The notes: generated by a model not told the origin, from the letters alone. Positions 26,463 to 36,337 are shown, counted from the first letter of the stretch. The stretch: 64,000 nt of DNA from Chryseobacterium gleum (GCA_945881885.1 CAMCVI010000005.1:1-64000); one strand, 5' to 3'. Made by a program: numbers and translations.

Positions 26463-27626
26463 TTATAATGTACCTCTTTTGGCTTGTTCTCTTTCTATAG
26501 ATTCAAATAGTGCTTTAAAGTTTCCTGCTCCAAAACCTCTAGCGCCCATTCTTTGAATAACTTCGAAGAAAAGAGTAGGTCGGTCTTCAATTGGTTTGGT
26601 GAAAATTTGTAATAAATACCCTTCTTCATCGGCATCAATCATAATACCTAATTTTTGAAGTTCGTTGATGTCTTCTTTAAATTTAGACATGTGATCTTTT
26701 AATCTTTCTGGAATTGCATCATAATAGGCTTGTGGCGGTGTGCTTAAAAATTCGATGCCTCGAGAACGCATATCAGCAACTGTTGTAATTATATCATCCG
26801 TTGCAACTGCAATATGTTGCACGCCTTCACCTTCGTAGAAATCTAAATATTCTTCAATTTGCGAACGTTTTTTCCCATTAGCGGGTTCGTTAATTGGAAA
26901 TTTAATTCTTCCATTGCCATTACTCATTACTTTCGACATCAATGCCGAATAATCTGTAGTAATTTGTTTGTCGTCAAAAGAAAGAAAATTTACAAAACCC
27001 ATCACGTCTTCAAACCATTTAACAGCTTCATTCATTCTGTTCCAACCTGTATTTCCAACCATGTGGTCAATGAATTTTAACCCAACAGGCGCTGGATTAT
27101 AATCCGATTTCCATTCTTGATAACCAGGCATGAAAATTCCGTTGTAATTTTTTCGTTCTACAAAAACAAATACCGTTTCTCCGTAGGCGCCATAAATTCC
27201 TGCACGAACTACTTCGCCATCTTCGTCTTTTTCAACAACTGGGTCAAAATAAGATTTTGCTCCACGTTTTGTGGTTTCTTCAAATGATTTTCTTGCATCT
27301 TCTACCCAAAGTGCGATAACTTTTACACCATCACCATGTTTTTTTACGTGTTCGCCAATAGGTGAATTGCTGTTTAAAGCTGTTGTTAATACTAAACGTA
27401 TTTTGTCTTGTTTCAATACATAAGACGCTCTGTCTTTAACTCCAGTTTCTAATCCAGCATAAGCTAAAGATTGAAAACCAAAAGCTGTTTTGTAAAAATG
27501 AGCTGCTTGTTTGGCATTTCCTACATAAAATTCTACGTAGTCTGTTCCTAGTAAAGGCAAGAAATCTTGAGCACCTTCAAATATTTTTTCTAAGCCGTAT
27601 TCGACTGATTTTAAATCGTTATTCAT
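26463..27626 (-). CDS. hppD: 4-hydroxyphenylpyruvate dioxygenase
   Basis: 387 residues, two VOC-fold halves. The iron ligands are visible in the C-terminal half: His188 (FIDHMVGN), His271 (VQHIAVATDDI) and Glu355 (LFFEVIQR). It turns 4-hydroxyphenylpyruvate into homogentisate in tyrosine and phenylalanine catabolism. It lies 54 bp downstream of hmgA on the same strand, so the two steps are likely transcribed together, and it ends in a hairpin terminator. Confidence 0.97.
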   Translation of the reverse strand: MNNDLKSVEYGLEKIFEGAQDFLPLLGTDYVEFYVGNAKQAAHFYKTAFGFQSLAYAGLETGVKDRASYVLKQDKIRLVLTTALNSNSPIGEHVKKHGDGVKVIALWVEDARKSFEETTKRGAKSYFDPVVEKDEDGEVVRAGIYGAYGETVFVFVERKNYNGIFMPGYQEWKSDYNPAPVGLKFIDHMVGNTGWNRMNEAVKWFEDVMGFVNFLSFDDKQITTDYSALMSKVMSNGNGRIKFPINEPANGKKRSQIEEYLDFYEGEGVQHIAVATDDIITTVADMRSRGIEFLSTPPQAYYDAIPERLKDHMSKFKEDINELQKLGIMIDADEEGYLLQIFTKPIEDRPTLFFEVIQRMGARGFGAGNFKALFESIEREQAKRGTL

Positions 27627-27680
27627 AATTTTTTTATATTATTGGTAAAAAATTAATTACCTAAAAGTTGTGTTATAATT

Positions 27681-28838
27681 TTATTCCACCCAAGATTTAT
27701 AATATTTTCCATCATCTAATCCCATTGCAGCTTCTGTAACCATTAATGGACGGAACGTGTCAACCATAACTGCTAATTCTTTAGTTTCGGTATGGCCAAT
27801 GCTTCTTTCCATAGCGCCTGGTGCTGGTCCGTGAGGAATTCCTTTTGGATGTAAAGTGATGTGACCTTGTTCGATGTTGTTTCTACTCATGAAATCTCCA
27901 TCTACATAATATAAAACCTCATCAGAGTCAATATTGCTATGATTGTATGGTGCTGGAATTGATTTTGGATGATAATCATACAATCTTGGTACAAAAGAGC
28001 ATACTACAAAAGTTGCTGTTTCAAAAGTTTGGTGAATTGGCGGCGGTAAATGTACACGACCTGTAATGGGTTCAAAATTGTGAATTGAAAATCCGTACGG
28101 GAAATTGTAACCGTCCCAACCGATAACATCAAATGGATGTGTGGCATAAACCATTTCATGCATCATACCTTCTTTTTTGATTTTGATTAAGAAATCACCT
28201 TTTTCGTCATGCGTTTCTATTTCAGATGGTAGTTTGAAATCTCTTTCACAAAATGGGGCATGTTCTAAATGCTGCCCGGATTCGTTTTTATATCTTTTTG
28301 GCGTATAAAAAGGCGTATAAGATTCTACATAAAATAAGCGATTATCTTCTGAATTGAAATCGATTTGATAAATCATTCCGCGCGGAATAATCAAGTAATC
28401 TCCATATTCAAAATTAATATTCCCCATCATGGTTCTGAGTTTTCCAGAACCTTTATGGATAAATATCATTTCGTCTGCATCGGCATTTTTATAAAAATAA
28501 TTACGCAGTGATTTTTTTGGCGCGGCTAATCCGATAATACAATCTTTATTAACAAGCATATCTTTTCTGCTTTCTAAAAAATCATCGGCTGGTTTTAATT
28601 CAAAACCTTTTAATAATAGTGATTTTATGTTTTTACCAATGGCTATTTTTGGTTCTACAGAATAGGATTTAGTAATTTCTTTAACCTGAGTTGGTCTATG
28701 AACATGGTATAATAATGAAGAATGTCCATGAAAACCTTCGGTACCAAAAAGTTGTTCGTAGTATAATCCGCCGTTTGGTTTTTCAAACTGGATGTGTCGT
28801 TTGTGAGGGATTTCTCCTAATTTATGATATATTGGCAT
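27681..28838 (-). CDS. hmgA: Homogentisate 1,2-dioxygenase
   Basis: 385 residues, cupin-type iron dioxygenase that opens the ring of homogentisate to maleylacetoacetate. Motifs include EMIFIHKGSG with GDYLIIPRGMIYQID in the N-terminal cupin, and RVHLPPPIHQTFE, LYDYHPKSIPAPYNHSNIDS and HPKGIPHGPAPGAME in the C-terminal active-site domain. It is shorter than proteobacterial HmgA, as is usual in Bacteroidota. Its product feeds via fumarylacetoacetate (enzyme not in the window) to fumarate and acetoacetate. Confidence 0.95.
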   Translation of the reverse strand: MPIYHKLGEIPHKRHIQFEKPNGGLYYEQLFGTEGFHGHSSLLYHVHRPTQVKEITKSYSVEPKIAIGKNIKSLLLKGFELKPADDFLESRKDMLVNKDCIIGLAAPKKSLRNYFYKNADADEMIFIHKGSGKLRTMMGNINFEYGDYLIIPRGMIYQIDFNSEDNRLFYVESYTPFYTPKRYKNESGQHLEHAPFCERDFKLPSEIETHDEKGDFLIKIKKEGMMHEMVYATHPFDVIGWDGYNFPYGFSIHNFEPITGRVHLPPPIHQTFETATFVVCSFVPRLYDYHPKSIPAPYNHSNIDSDEVLYYVDGDFMSRNNIEQGHITLHPKGIPHGPAPGAMERSIGHTETKELAVMVDTFRPLMVTEAAMGLDDGKYYKSWVE

Positions 28839-28919
28839 TTTTTTTAATAAGATAATTAGACAATAAAATAATTAGTTAATTTGCGAATTACATATTATAT
28901 AATTGGCACATAAAACTAC

Positions 28920-28982
28920 TCACTCAGGATTTCTCTTGATGAGGAATTTTAAGTGGGCTAATAATCCGTTCCAGTTTTCCAT
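28920..28982 (-). CDS. Possible 20-residue small ORF upstream of hmgA
   Basis: An ATG at 28982 opens 20 codons (MENWNGLLAHLKFLIKRNPE) ending in TGA, between the terminator of the permease gene and hmgA. A near-consensus -7 box (GATATTTG on the minus strand) lies directly before the ATG, which would make it almost leaderless. Amphipathic and basic. No aromatic run that would suggest an attenuation leader peptide. Could be chance. Confidence 0.25.
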   Translation of the reverse strand: MENWNGLLAHLKFLIKRNPE

Positions 28983-29014
28983 ATCACAAATATCGTAAAA
29001 ATTTATTATAAAAA

Positions 29015-29041
29015 AAAACGACTTCAATTTGAAGTCGTTTT
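29015..29041 (-). terminator. Terminator of the amino-acid permease gene
   Basis: Perfect hairpin AAAACGACTTC ... GAAGTCGTTTT with A-run on the left (T-run on minus strand), 6 bp after the stop of the minus gene ending at 29047. Confidence 0.85.
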
Positions 29042-29046
29042 GAATA

Positions 29047-30510
29047 TTATTCTTGTTTGTTATTTAGTTTTGAATTTCTTTTTCCGTATAAGAAATACAC
29101 TAAAGCGCCTATGGCTAACCATCCTAAAGATAATAATTGCGCATCATGACTTAAGTTAATCATTAAATAAGTATTAATTAAAATTCCACAAACTGCAATA
29201 ACTGGTAGGGCCGGAACTTTGAAAGTACGTTCCAAACCTGGTTGTTTCACTCTTAAAATCCAAACTGCAATACAAACCATAGTGAAGGCAAACAAAGTAC
29301 CAAAACTTGTCATATCTGCTAATTTGTTAATAGGAGTGAAGGCTGCAACAATAGCAATAAATCCTCCTAATATCATTAAGTTGTTTTTTGGTGTTCCAGA
29401 TAATGGATTAATTTTTGAGAAAACAGAAGGAATTAATCCGTCTTTAGACATTCCTAAGAAAATTCTAGATTGTCCCATAATCATTACCATTAATACTGAA
29501 ATTAAACCAATAGTTGCAGCAATAGTAATAATGTAACCCGCCCAAGCTTGTCCAGCGATATCAAAAGCATAAGCTACTGGAGCTTTAATTGCTTCAGGAT
29601 ATTTTCCAAGTGGATTGAAGTCTTGGTAGCTCATCATTCCAGTTAATACTAATGAGACTAATATATAAAGTAATGTACAAACTAATAACGATACGATAAT
29701 CGCAAAAGGCACATCTTTTTTGGGATTAATAGCTTCACCTGCTTGAGTTGAAACCGCGTCGAAACCTACATAAGCAAAGAAAATTGCCGCAGCTCCAGAA
29801 ACAATCCCGCCAAAACCATAAGCTTGATGTGTTCCTGCTTTGTCCACTATTTGAGTTGCTTCAGGAATAAAAGGGGTCCAATTATCCATATTAATAAAGA
29901 ATGCACCGGCAACAATTACAAATATAACGGCAGAAACTTTTAAAATTACAATGAAGTTATTTGCTGTAGCGGCACTTTTAGTTCCTTTTATCAAAATAGA
30001 AATTACAAATAGAACAATTAAAAATGCCGGTAAATTCATTGAAAAACCTTCACCCGTATAACTTGCAGGATCTGTAGTTAACCATTCAGGGAGTTTTATG
30101 CCAAACATTTTGAGCATTTTATTAAAATATCCAGACCAAGAAACGGCTACCGTCATGGAGCCCATGGCATATTCTAAAATTAATCCCCAACCAATAATCC
30201 ATGCAAAAATTTCTCCAATAGTTCCATATGCATAGGCATATGCGGAACCTTCAACTGGTAAAATGGAAGCGAATTCAGAATAACAAAGTGCCGCAAATAC
30301 ACAAGCAATACCTGCAATAATAAAAGATAAAGCTAAAGCTGGACCTGCATGATAATAAGCTCCTGTTCCGGTAAGTACAAAAATACCACCGCCAATAATA
30401 GCTCCAATACCAATAGCTGTTAAGCTCCATTTACCTAAAACTCTTTTTAATTCACTTTTTTTCATATCAGCTTCAAAGGCTGATACTGGTTTAACTCTCC
30501 AAATAGACAT
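29047..30510 (-). CDS. APC-family amino-acid permease
   Basis: 487 residues with about 12 transmembrane helices. The first helix carries the substrate-binding IGIGAIIGGGIFVLTGTGAY loop of the APC superfamily, and FFAYVGFDAVSTQAGEAINP and SRIFLGMSKDGLIPSVFSKI follow. Closest in appearance to the cationic amino-acid transporter group. It takes up amino acids through the inner membrane. Its place directly upstream of hmgA/hppD hints at an aromatic or mixed amino-acid supply for catabolism, but a perfect terminator separates them, so this is weak. Confidence 0.9.
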   Translation of the reverse strand: MSIWRVKPVSAFEADMKKSELKRVLGKWSLTAIGIGAIIGGGIFVLTGTGAYYHAGPALALSFIIAGIACVFAALCYSEFASILPVEGSAYAYAYGTIGEIFAWIIGWGLILEYAMGSMTVAVSWSGYFNKMLKMFGIKLPEWLTTDPASYTGEGFSMNLPAFLIVLFVISILIKGTKSAATANNFIVILKVSAVIFVIVAGAFFINMDNWTPFIPEATQIVDKAGTHQAYGFGGIVSGAAAIFFAYVGFDAVSTQAGEAINPKKDVPFAIIVSLLVCTLLYILVSLVLTGMMSYQDFNPLGKYPEAIKAPVAYAFDIAGQAWAGYIITIAATIGLISVLMVMIMGQSRIFLGMSKDGLIPSVFSKINPLSGTPKNNLMILGGFIAIVAAFTPINKLADMTSFGTLFAFTMVCIAVWILRVKQPGLERTFKVPALPVIAVCGILINTYLMINLSHDAQLLSLGWLAIGALVYFLYGKRNSKLNNKQE

Positions 30511-30533
30511 AAAGAAATAATTTTTAGTTGCCT

Positions 30534-30565
30534 CAAATATAGGATATTTTCAATTAAATAACCAA
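30534..30565 (-). promoter_or_regulatory. Promoter of the amino-acid permease gene
   Basis: Minus strand TTG (30565-30563), 21-bp spacer, TATATTTG (30541-30534), about 25 bases before the ATG at 30510. Confidence 0.5.
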
Positions 30566-30581
30566 AATCAAAAAAAAATAG

Positions 30582-32831
30582 TTAAAAAACGAAACCTAAA
30601 TTCACCCAAAAAGCGGAAAAATTGGTTTCTGGCGACCAAGTGTATTTCATTTCAAGTGGTCCTATTAATGTTTCTAAACCGTAGCCCAATCCAAATCCGG
30701 TATATGAGGGTTTGTTAAACCAGGTTTTTGTGGCATTAAAAATAAAATCGCCAACAATTGTAGCGTTATAGGTTAGGTTAATATGGTTTTTTTTGTAAAA
30801 TTCGTAGTCAAAAGTTCCAGAGCTTTTAATATAGGAATTACCAATTATACTTAAAAAATCATATCCGTAAAAAGGGATGATATTAGCACTGTCTTTAAAT
30901 CCAGTTCCTCCCAAAGCAAAATCAAAATATGGCAATGTGGAGTAACCTATTTTAAACCCAATTTCATTCTTTAAGACAACAGAAAAGTTTTTTATTGGAG
31001 CAACAGCAATTCCTAAATCTGTTTTAGAAATTGAAAAATTTGAAAATTGCGAAGTATAATCTGATGAATGAAAATAATTATTAAAATTGCTTTCAAGGTA
31101 CCAACCTTTTTTTGGAAAATACTTGTCATCAAAAGTATCATAATTAAGAAAGCCGACGAACGAAAGATAATTACTGTTTTCAATTGTTTTATTAGCTTTT
31201 GACAAATTTTCTGACTTTAAAAAGAGGTTTTGAAATTCTAATCCGCCACCGATATTAAATTTTCTTAGGAAAATAGTTTGTAGAAACACTTTGGTATTGA
31301 GACTTGAATAATCTAAATTTATCTTTTCAAATGTATTGCTCAAATAATTTTGAATTCCAAATGCTGAATTAACATTTTTATTGAATTTATTCAGACCAGA
31401 TGAAATTCCGAAGCTAAAATTATAACCATTATCTATCAAGTAATTGAAAACATACCTGAAATTATCACCAAAAATTAAATCTAAAGAAACCATGTCGTTT
31501 TTTGAGATTATTTTTTTCTGAGAGATATTAATTAAAGCGGCACTTTTATACAATTCATCATAATGAAGTGCGAATTTTAAATAAGTATTTATCTTATTTT
31601 CCCTTAAACTAATAAAAATATCTTTTTCGTTAAATTGATATTTTAACGAACTAAAGTTTTGTGTATTACTTAAATTTTGAATACCGTTTTGAAAATCTTC
31701 AAAACTTACTTTTGAGTTGGGTTTAAATCTTAATTTTCCCAAGACAAAAGCTCTTGTATAATTTTTTAATTCTGTAAAGGCAATATTCCCAACAAAAATC
31801 GAATCTTTAACAGGTTTTAATTCACTCTTTTGATACGTTTTGTTTTCAAATTTTAGTAATTCTGGCAAAAAATTTCTTGTTGCGTGTTCACCATTTTCAA
31901 TGATTTTTTTTCCATTTTCGAAAGATAGAACGGAATACCCTTTTATTTCTGGTTTGATATAAATATTAGTAAGTTGGCGCTTACTTTTCATTTGAGATTG
32001 TGTATTGAAATTAGAAATTTGTCCAAAAATAGTAGTAATTCCTTGTAACTCATTTCGGTCTTTCAATTCCTCTTGTACATCAACACCTATAATAAATTCC
32101 GCACCCAATTCTTTAAGTTTTTCAACAGGATAATTATTTGTAACCCCACCATCAACTAAAAGTCTTCCTTCAATTTCAATAGGATAAAAAATACTTGGAA
32201 CGGAACTACTTGCTATTAATGCTTGTGGAAAAATTCCTTTATTTAATATGATTTCTTCACCAGTTTCAATATCTGTGGCCATACAGAAAAACGGAATTGG
32301 CAATTTTTTAAAATCTCTTGTATTTCTAGCGTGGTAAGTTAATTTTGATAAAAAATTATAATTGTAAAAACCTTTTGAAAGGGCATTTGGCGTTTCTAGC
32401 TTTAATTTTTTAAAGGGTAAAGACAAAGCATAAATATCATCATTTCTTTTATTAAAAAGCAATTTAGATTTTCGGGGGATATTATCTTGAACTAAATCGT
32501 CAAATTGTAATGTTTTAAAAATAGAATCTAATTGTTTACCTGTGTATCCAGATGCGTATAAACCTCCTACAATAGCACCCATACTCGTGCCTCCAATATA
32601 ATCTATTTTTATACCTAAAGAATCAATTACTTTTAAAACACCAATATGTGCCAATCCTTTTGCACCACCACCAGAAAGTACCAATCCGATTTTAGGTTTT
32701 TTGTTGCTTTCTTGAGCAATAGAGTAAAATGGCAAAAGTAAAATGACAAAAGTAAAAAGTATCAAACAAGAAAATGTACCACGAATGTGATTCACTTGTC
32801 TGTTTTTACTTTTTATTTGTTTCTTTATCAC
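30582..32831 (-). CDS. Patatin-like phospholipase with outer-membrane barrel (PlpD/RssA-like)
   Basis: 749 residues from a GTG start. A hydrophobic export signal (about 20-40) precedes the patatin domain (about 46-260): oxyanion loop GLVLSGGGAKGLAHIG, nucleophile Ser83 in GGTSMGA and Asp227 in LLVDGGVTNNYPV. A POTRA-like segment (about 340-410) and a C-terminal 16-strand BamA-type barrel (about 420-749, ending in Phe) follow. The layout equals the type Vd (PlpD) class or its Bacteroidota relatives. The expected activity is lipid acyl hydrolysis at the cell surface. It begins 3 bp after uvrC, so translation may be coupled. Confidence 0.9.
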   Translation of the reverse strand: MIKKQIKSKNRQVNHIRGTFSCLILFTFVILLLPFYSIAQESNKKPKIGLVLSGGGAKGLAHIGVLKVIDSLGIKIDYIGGTSMGAIVGGLYASGYTGKQLDSIFKTLQFDDLVQDNIPRKSKLLFNKRNDDIYALSLPFKKLKLETPNALSKGFYNYNFLSKLTYHARNTRDFKKLPIPFFCMATDIETGEEIILNKGIFPQALIASSSVPSIFYPIEIEGRLLVDGGVTNNYPVEKLKELGAEFIIGVDVQEELKDRNELQGITTIFGQISNFNTQSQMKSKRQLTNIYIKPEIKGYSVLSFENGKKIIENGEHATRNFLPELLKFENKTYQKSELKPVKDSIFVGNIAFTELKNYTRAFVLGKLRFKPNSKVSFEDFQNGIQNLSNTQNFSSLKYQFNEKDIFISLRENKINTYLKFALHYDELYKSAALINISQKKIISKNDMVSLDLIFGDNFRYVFNYLIDNGYNFSFGISSGLNKFNKNVNSAFGIQNYLSNTFEKINLDYSSLNTKVFLQTIFLRKFNIGGGLEFQNLFLKSENLSKANKTIENSNYLSFVGFLNYDTFDDKYFPKKGWYLESNFNNYFHSSDYTSQFSNFSISKTDLGIAVAPIKNFSVVLKNEIGFKIGYSTLPYFDFALGGTGFKDSANIIPFYGYDFLSIIGNSYIKSSGTFDYEFYKKNHINLTYNATIVGDFIFNATKTWFNKPSYTGFGLGYGLETLIGPLEMKYTWSPETNFSAFWVNLGFVF

Positions 32832-32834
32832 GTG

Positions 32835-34622
32835 TTATTCTTTTTTGTAAAAGTCGGTAATTTTTTTTGCTTTTGAAAGTCCAATTACTGAAGAAATTTC
32901 AGATTCAGACGCTTCTTTTATTCTTTTTACGCTTTTAAAGTGCGAAATTAAGGTTATCATGGTTTTTTCTCCAATGCCAGGAATGCTTTCCACGGAAGAA
33001 TTTAATGCCGATTTACTTCTTTTGTCGCGGTGATGCGTAATTCCAAAACGGTGCGCTTCATTTCGTAATTGTTGGATAATTTTTAGCGTTTCCGATTTTT
33101 TATCCAAATATAAAGGAATTGGGTCTTCTGGATAAAACAATTCTTCTAACCGTTTTGCAATGCCAATAATGGCGATTTTACCACGCAAACCTAAATCTTC
33201 TATACTTTTTAATGCAGAAGACAATTGCCCTTTTCCACCATCAATAATAATAAGCTGAGGTAACGATTCATTTTCGTCTAGTAATCTTTTATATCTTCTA
33301 TACACTACTTCTTCCATTGAGGCGAAATCATTTGGGCCTTCAACGGTTTTAATATTGAAATGTCTGTAGTCTTTTTTACTGGCTTTTCCATCTTTAAAAA
33401 CCACACATGCTGCTACTGGATTTGTGCCTTGAATATTAGAGTTGTCAAAACATTCAATATGTCTAGGTTCAATAGAAAGGCGTAAATCTTTTTGCATTTG
33501 CGCCATAATTCTGTTGGTATGCCGCTCTGGATCTACAATTTTAATTTGTTTTAATTGGTCGAATCTGTAATATTTTGCATTGCGTTCAGATAAGTTTAAA
33601 ATCTCTTTTTTATCTCCTAATTTAGGAACAGTAATTCTGATTTTATCCCCTAAATCAACTTCAAAAGGCACTATAATTTCTGTTGAAGTTAAAAAAAAAC
33701 GCGCTCTGATTTCTACAATTGCTAATTCTAATAATTCTTGATTGGTTTCATCTAATTTTTTCTTTAACTCTAAGGTGTGCGAGCGAATTATAGCTCCGTG
33801 CGAAATCTGTAAAAAATTAACATACGCCATCGTTTCGTCTGAAATAATGGAAAACACATCAATATTGGTAATTTTAGGATTTATTATTGTTGATTTCGCT
33901 TGATAGTTTTCTAAAACTTCAATTTTATCTTTAATTTTTTGGGCTTCTTCAAACTTCATTTCTGAAGCCAAATGTTGCATGTGATTTTTAAAATCTTTTA
34001 AACTTTCTTTGAAATTTCCTTTTAAAATTTCTCGAATAGCCGTAATTTGTTTTTGATAATTTTCTTGTGTTTCGTATCCTTCACAGCCGCCTTTACAATT
34101 TCCAATATGATATTCTAAGCAGACTTTATATTTTTCTGCTTTAATGTTTGCTACCGACAAATCAAAATTACAAGTTCGTAAACTATATAATTCTCTAATT
34201 AATTCTAATAACGTGTTTACGGTTTTAAAACTGGTGTACGGGCCAAAATATTCCGAGCCGTCTTTTATCATTTTTCGAGTAGAAAATACTCTTGGAAAAG
34301 CTTCTTTTTTAATACAAATCCAAGGATAGGTTTTATCATCGCGGAGCAAAACATTATATCTAGGTTGCAGGGTTTTAATAAGGTTGTTTTCTAACAATAA
34401 CGCATCGGTTTCTGTAGGAACAACAATGTGTTTGATAGTAACAATTTTTTTTACAAGCACTGAGGTTTTATAATTCTCGTGGTTTTTTGTAAAATATGAT
34501 TGCACGCGTTTTTTTAAATTTTTCGCTTTTCCAACGTACAAAATCTTATTTTCTTTGTCGTAATACTGGTAAACACCAGGATTTTCAGGTAAGGTTTGTA
34601 TTTGTAGTTCTAGTGGCGTCAT
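32835..34622 (-). CDS. uvrC: Excinuclease ABC subunit C
   Basis: 595 residues. The GIY-YIG nuclease domain is N-terminal (NPGVYQYYDKENKILYVGKA near 14), followed by the Cys region (residues about 150-180), the UvrB-binding UVR motif (near 205-240), the RNase-H-like domain (ECFDNSNIQGTNPVAACVVF near 388) and C-terminal helix-hairpin-helix (SIPGIGEKTMITLISHF). It makes both incisions in nucleotide excision repair with UvrAB. A CAAAAATA (minus TATTTTTG) element lies at 34680-34687 upstream. Confidence 0.97.
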   Translation of the reverse strand: MTPLELQIQTLPENPGVYQYYDKENKILYVGKAKNLKKRVQSYFTKNHENYKTSVLVKKIVTIKHIVVPTETDALLLENNLIKTLQPRYNVLLRDDKTYPWICIKKEAFPRVFSTRKMIKDGSEYFGPYTSFKTVNTLLELIRELYSLRTCNFDLSVANIKAEKYKVCLEYHIGNCKGGCEGYETQENYQKQITAIREILKGNFKESLKDFKNHMQHLASEMKFEEAQKIKDKIEVLENYQAKSTIINPKITNIDVFSIISDETMAYVNFLQISHGAIIRSHTLELKKKLDETNQELLELAIVEIRARFFLTSTEIIVPFEVDLGDKIRITVPKLGDKKEILNLSERNAKYYRFDQLKQIKIVDPERHTNRIMAQMQKDLRLSIEPRHIECFDNSNIQGTNPVAACVVFKDGKASKKDYRHFNIKTVEGPNDFASMEEVVYRRYKRLLDENESLPQLIIIDGGKGQLSSALKSIEDLGLRGKIAIIGIAKRLEELFYPEDPIPLYLDKKSETLKIIQQLRNEAHRFGITHHRDKRSKSALNSSVESIPGIGEKTMITLISHFKSVKRIKEASESEISSVIGLSKAKKITDFYKKE

Positions 34623-34752
34623 TTGCAGTATGCAGTGTTCAGGTTTTAGTATTCAGTAATTTGACTTGAGAAAGTCTTACAAAAATAGCAAAAAACAATT
34701 GATTTAGCATAAAGTAATTTTTTATTACTTTAGCCAAAAAGTAAAACATAAT

Positions 34753-35715
34753 ATGCACAAGGAGATTACTATTTTTAATGAAACTATTTTACCAGGAAAA
34801 AGTAAAACAATCAATATGCAAATTGGGAAATTGCATACTATGACCGATTTGCACATTCCAATTATTGTAGAAAGAAGTAAAAAAGAAGGGCCAGTGGTGC
34901 TATTAACCGCAGGTTTGCATGGGGATGAAATTAATGGCACTGAAATAGTTAGAGAATTAATTGTACAAAAAATTAACAAACCAAAACGCGGCACTATTAT
35001 TTGTATTCCGGTAATTAATATTTTTGGTTTTGTAAATCAAACCAGAGAATTTCCAGATGGCAGAGATTTAAACCGCATTTTTCCTGGAAGTAAAACGGGC
35101 TCTTTAGCGAGTCAATTTGCTTATTATATTTTAAAAGAAATTATACCAAATATAGATTATGCAATAGATTTTCATGCTGGTGGTGCCCAAAGATTTAATG
35201 CGCCACAAATACGAATTGTTCCTAATAACGAAGAGTTAAAAACACTTTCAGATGTATTTGGCGCCCCGTTTACATTATATTCTAATAATATTTCCGGGTC
35301 ATTTAGAAGTTCTTGTGATAAAATGAATGTTAAAATGTTATTATTTGAAGGAGGAAAATCGGTTGATATTAATAATGCAGTTACTAAAGAAGCTGTAGAA
35401 GGAACCAAACGGGTTTTGACCCATTTTGGGATGCTAAAGAAGAAACACGAAATTTCAAAACCGCACCAAACTATATATATTGAAAAGTCGGATTGGATTC
35501 GGGCTAATTTTTCTGGGATGTTTCATGGGATAAAACAAATTGGAAGTTTTGTAACAAAAGGCGAATTGTTAGCTACAATTTCAGATCCTTTTGGAAAAGT
35601 GAGTCACAAACTTAAAGCACCACATGCGGGCTATTTAATAAATGTAAATGATGCCCCGATTGTGTACCAAGGAGATGCAGTATTTCATATTTCAAAAACT
35701 TTAGAAGATGAATAA
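34753..35715 (+). CDS. Succinylglutamate desuccinylase/aspartoacylase-family zinc deacylase
   Basis: 320 residues, M14-like zinc carboxypeptidase fold. Zinc-site motifs are visible: LLTAGLHGDEINGTE (His and Glu near 54-57) and the third ligand His in YAIDFHAGG (near 140). The C-terminal part (about 225-320) is a beta-barrel lid typical of AstE/aspartoacylase relatives. It likely removes an acyl group from an N-acyl amino acid; the substrate is unknown. The gene overlaps the next one by 8 bp, so the two are co-translated. Confidence 0.85.
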   Translation: MHKEITIFNETILPGKSKTINMQIGKLHTMTDLHIPIIVERSKKEGPVVLLTAGLHGDEINGTEIVRELIVQKINKPKRGTIICIPVINIFGFVNQTREFPDGRDLNRIFPGSKTGSLASQFAYYILKEIIPNIDYAIDFHAGGAQRFNAPQIRIVPNNEELKTLSDVFGAPFTLYSNNISGSFRSSCDKMNVKMLLFEGGKSVDINNAVTKEAVEGTKRVLTHFGMLKKKHEISKPHQTIYIEKSDWIRANFSGMFHGIKQIGSFVTKGELLATISDPFGKVSHKLKAPHAGYLINVNDAPIVYQGDAVFHISKTLEDE

Positions 35716-36277
35716 GATAGCGCTGCGACAAAAGTATAGCGCATTAAGAGCTAATTTATCAGACCATGAAATAGATGAAATGTCTTTACAAATTGCCAAT
35801 CAAATCATCCAATTAGATATTTGGCAACACAGTTTTTACCATCTTTTTTTACCTATTGAAAGCAAAAAAGAGGTTAACACAGAATATATTTTACAAGTTT
35901 TGGCTGGAAAAGATAAAAACATTGTGCTGTCAGCAAGTGATTTTTCAACCCGAGAAATGACGCATTTTCTTTTAACAGACGCAACAAAAATTAAGAAAAA
36001 CAACTACGATATTCCTGAACCAGTTGACGGTTTAGAAGTTCCTGTTTCTAAAATTAATGTGGTTTTTGTTCCCTTATTAGCTTTTGATGAAAAAGGCAAT
36101 AGAGTAGGGTACGGAAAAGGATTTTACGACCAGTTTTTATCAAAATGTGGCCCACAAACACTTAAAATAGGTATCTCTTTTTATGAGGCTGAAACAATAA
36201 TTTCTGATACGTTAACCACTGATATTCAATTAGATTATTGTGTGACGCCAACAAAAGTTTATAATTTTTTAATATAA
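35708..36277 (+). CDS. 5-formyltetrahydrofolate cyclo-ligase
   Basis: 189 residues, usual length for the family. The N-terminal region has RQKYSALRANLSD and IANQIIQLDIWQHSFYHLFL. The nucleotide-binding signature GNRVGYGKGFYDQFLS lies near 138-153, and VVFVPLLAFDEKGNRVG precedes it. The enzyme converts 5-formyl-THF to 5,10-methenyl-THF using ATP. It overlaps the deacylase gene by 8 bp and probably forms a two-gene operon with it. Confidence 0.93.
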   Translation: MNKIALRQKYSALRANLSDHEIDEMSLQIANQIIQLDIWQHSFYHLFLPIESKKEVNTEYILQVLAGKDKNIVLSASDFSTREMTHFLLTDATKIKKNNYDIPEPVDGLEVPVSKINVVFVPLLAFDEKGNRVGYGKGFYDQFLSKCGPQTLKIGISFYEAETIISDTLTTDIQLDYCVTPTKVYNFLI

Positions 36278-36337
36278 ACTTATATAGAAATTCCATATAA
36301 TTTATTACTTTTGAAATTATTATTAAATAAATAAACT

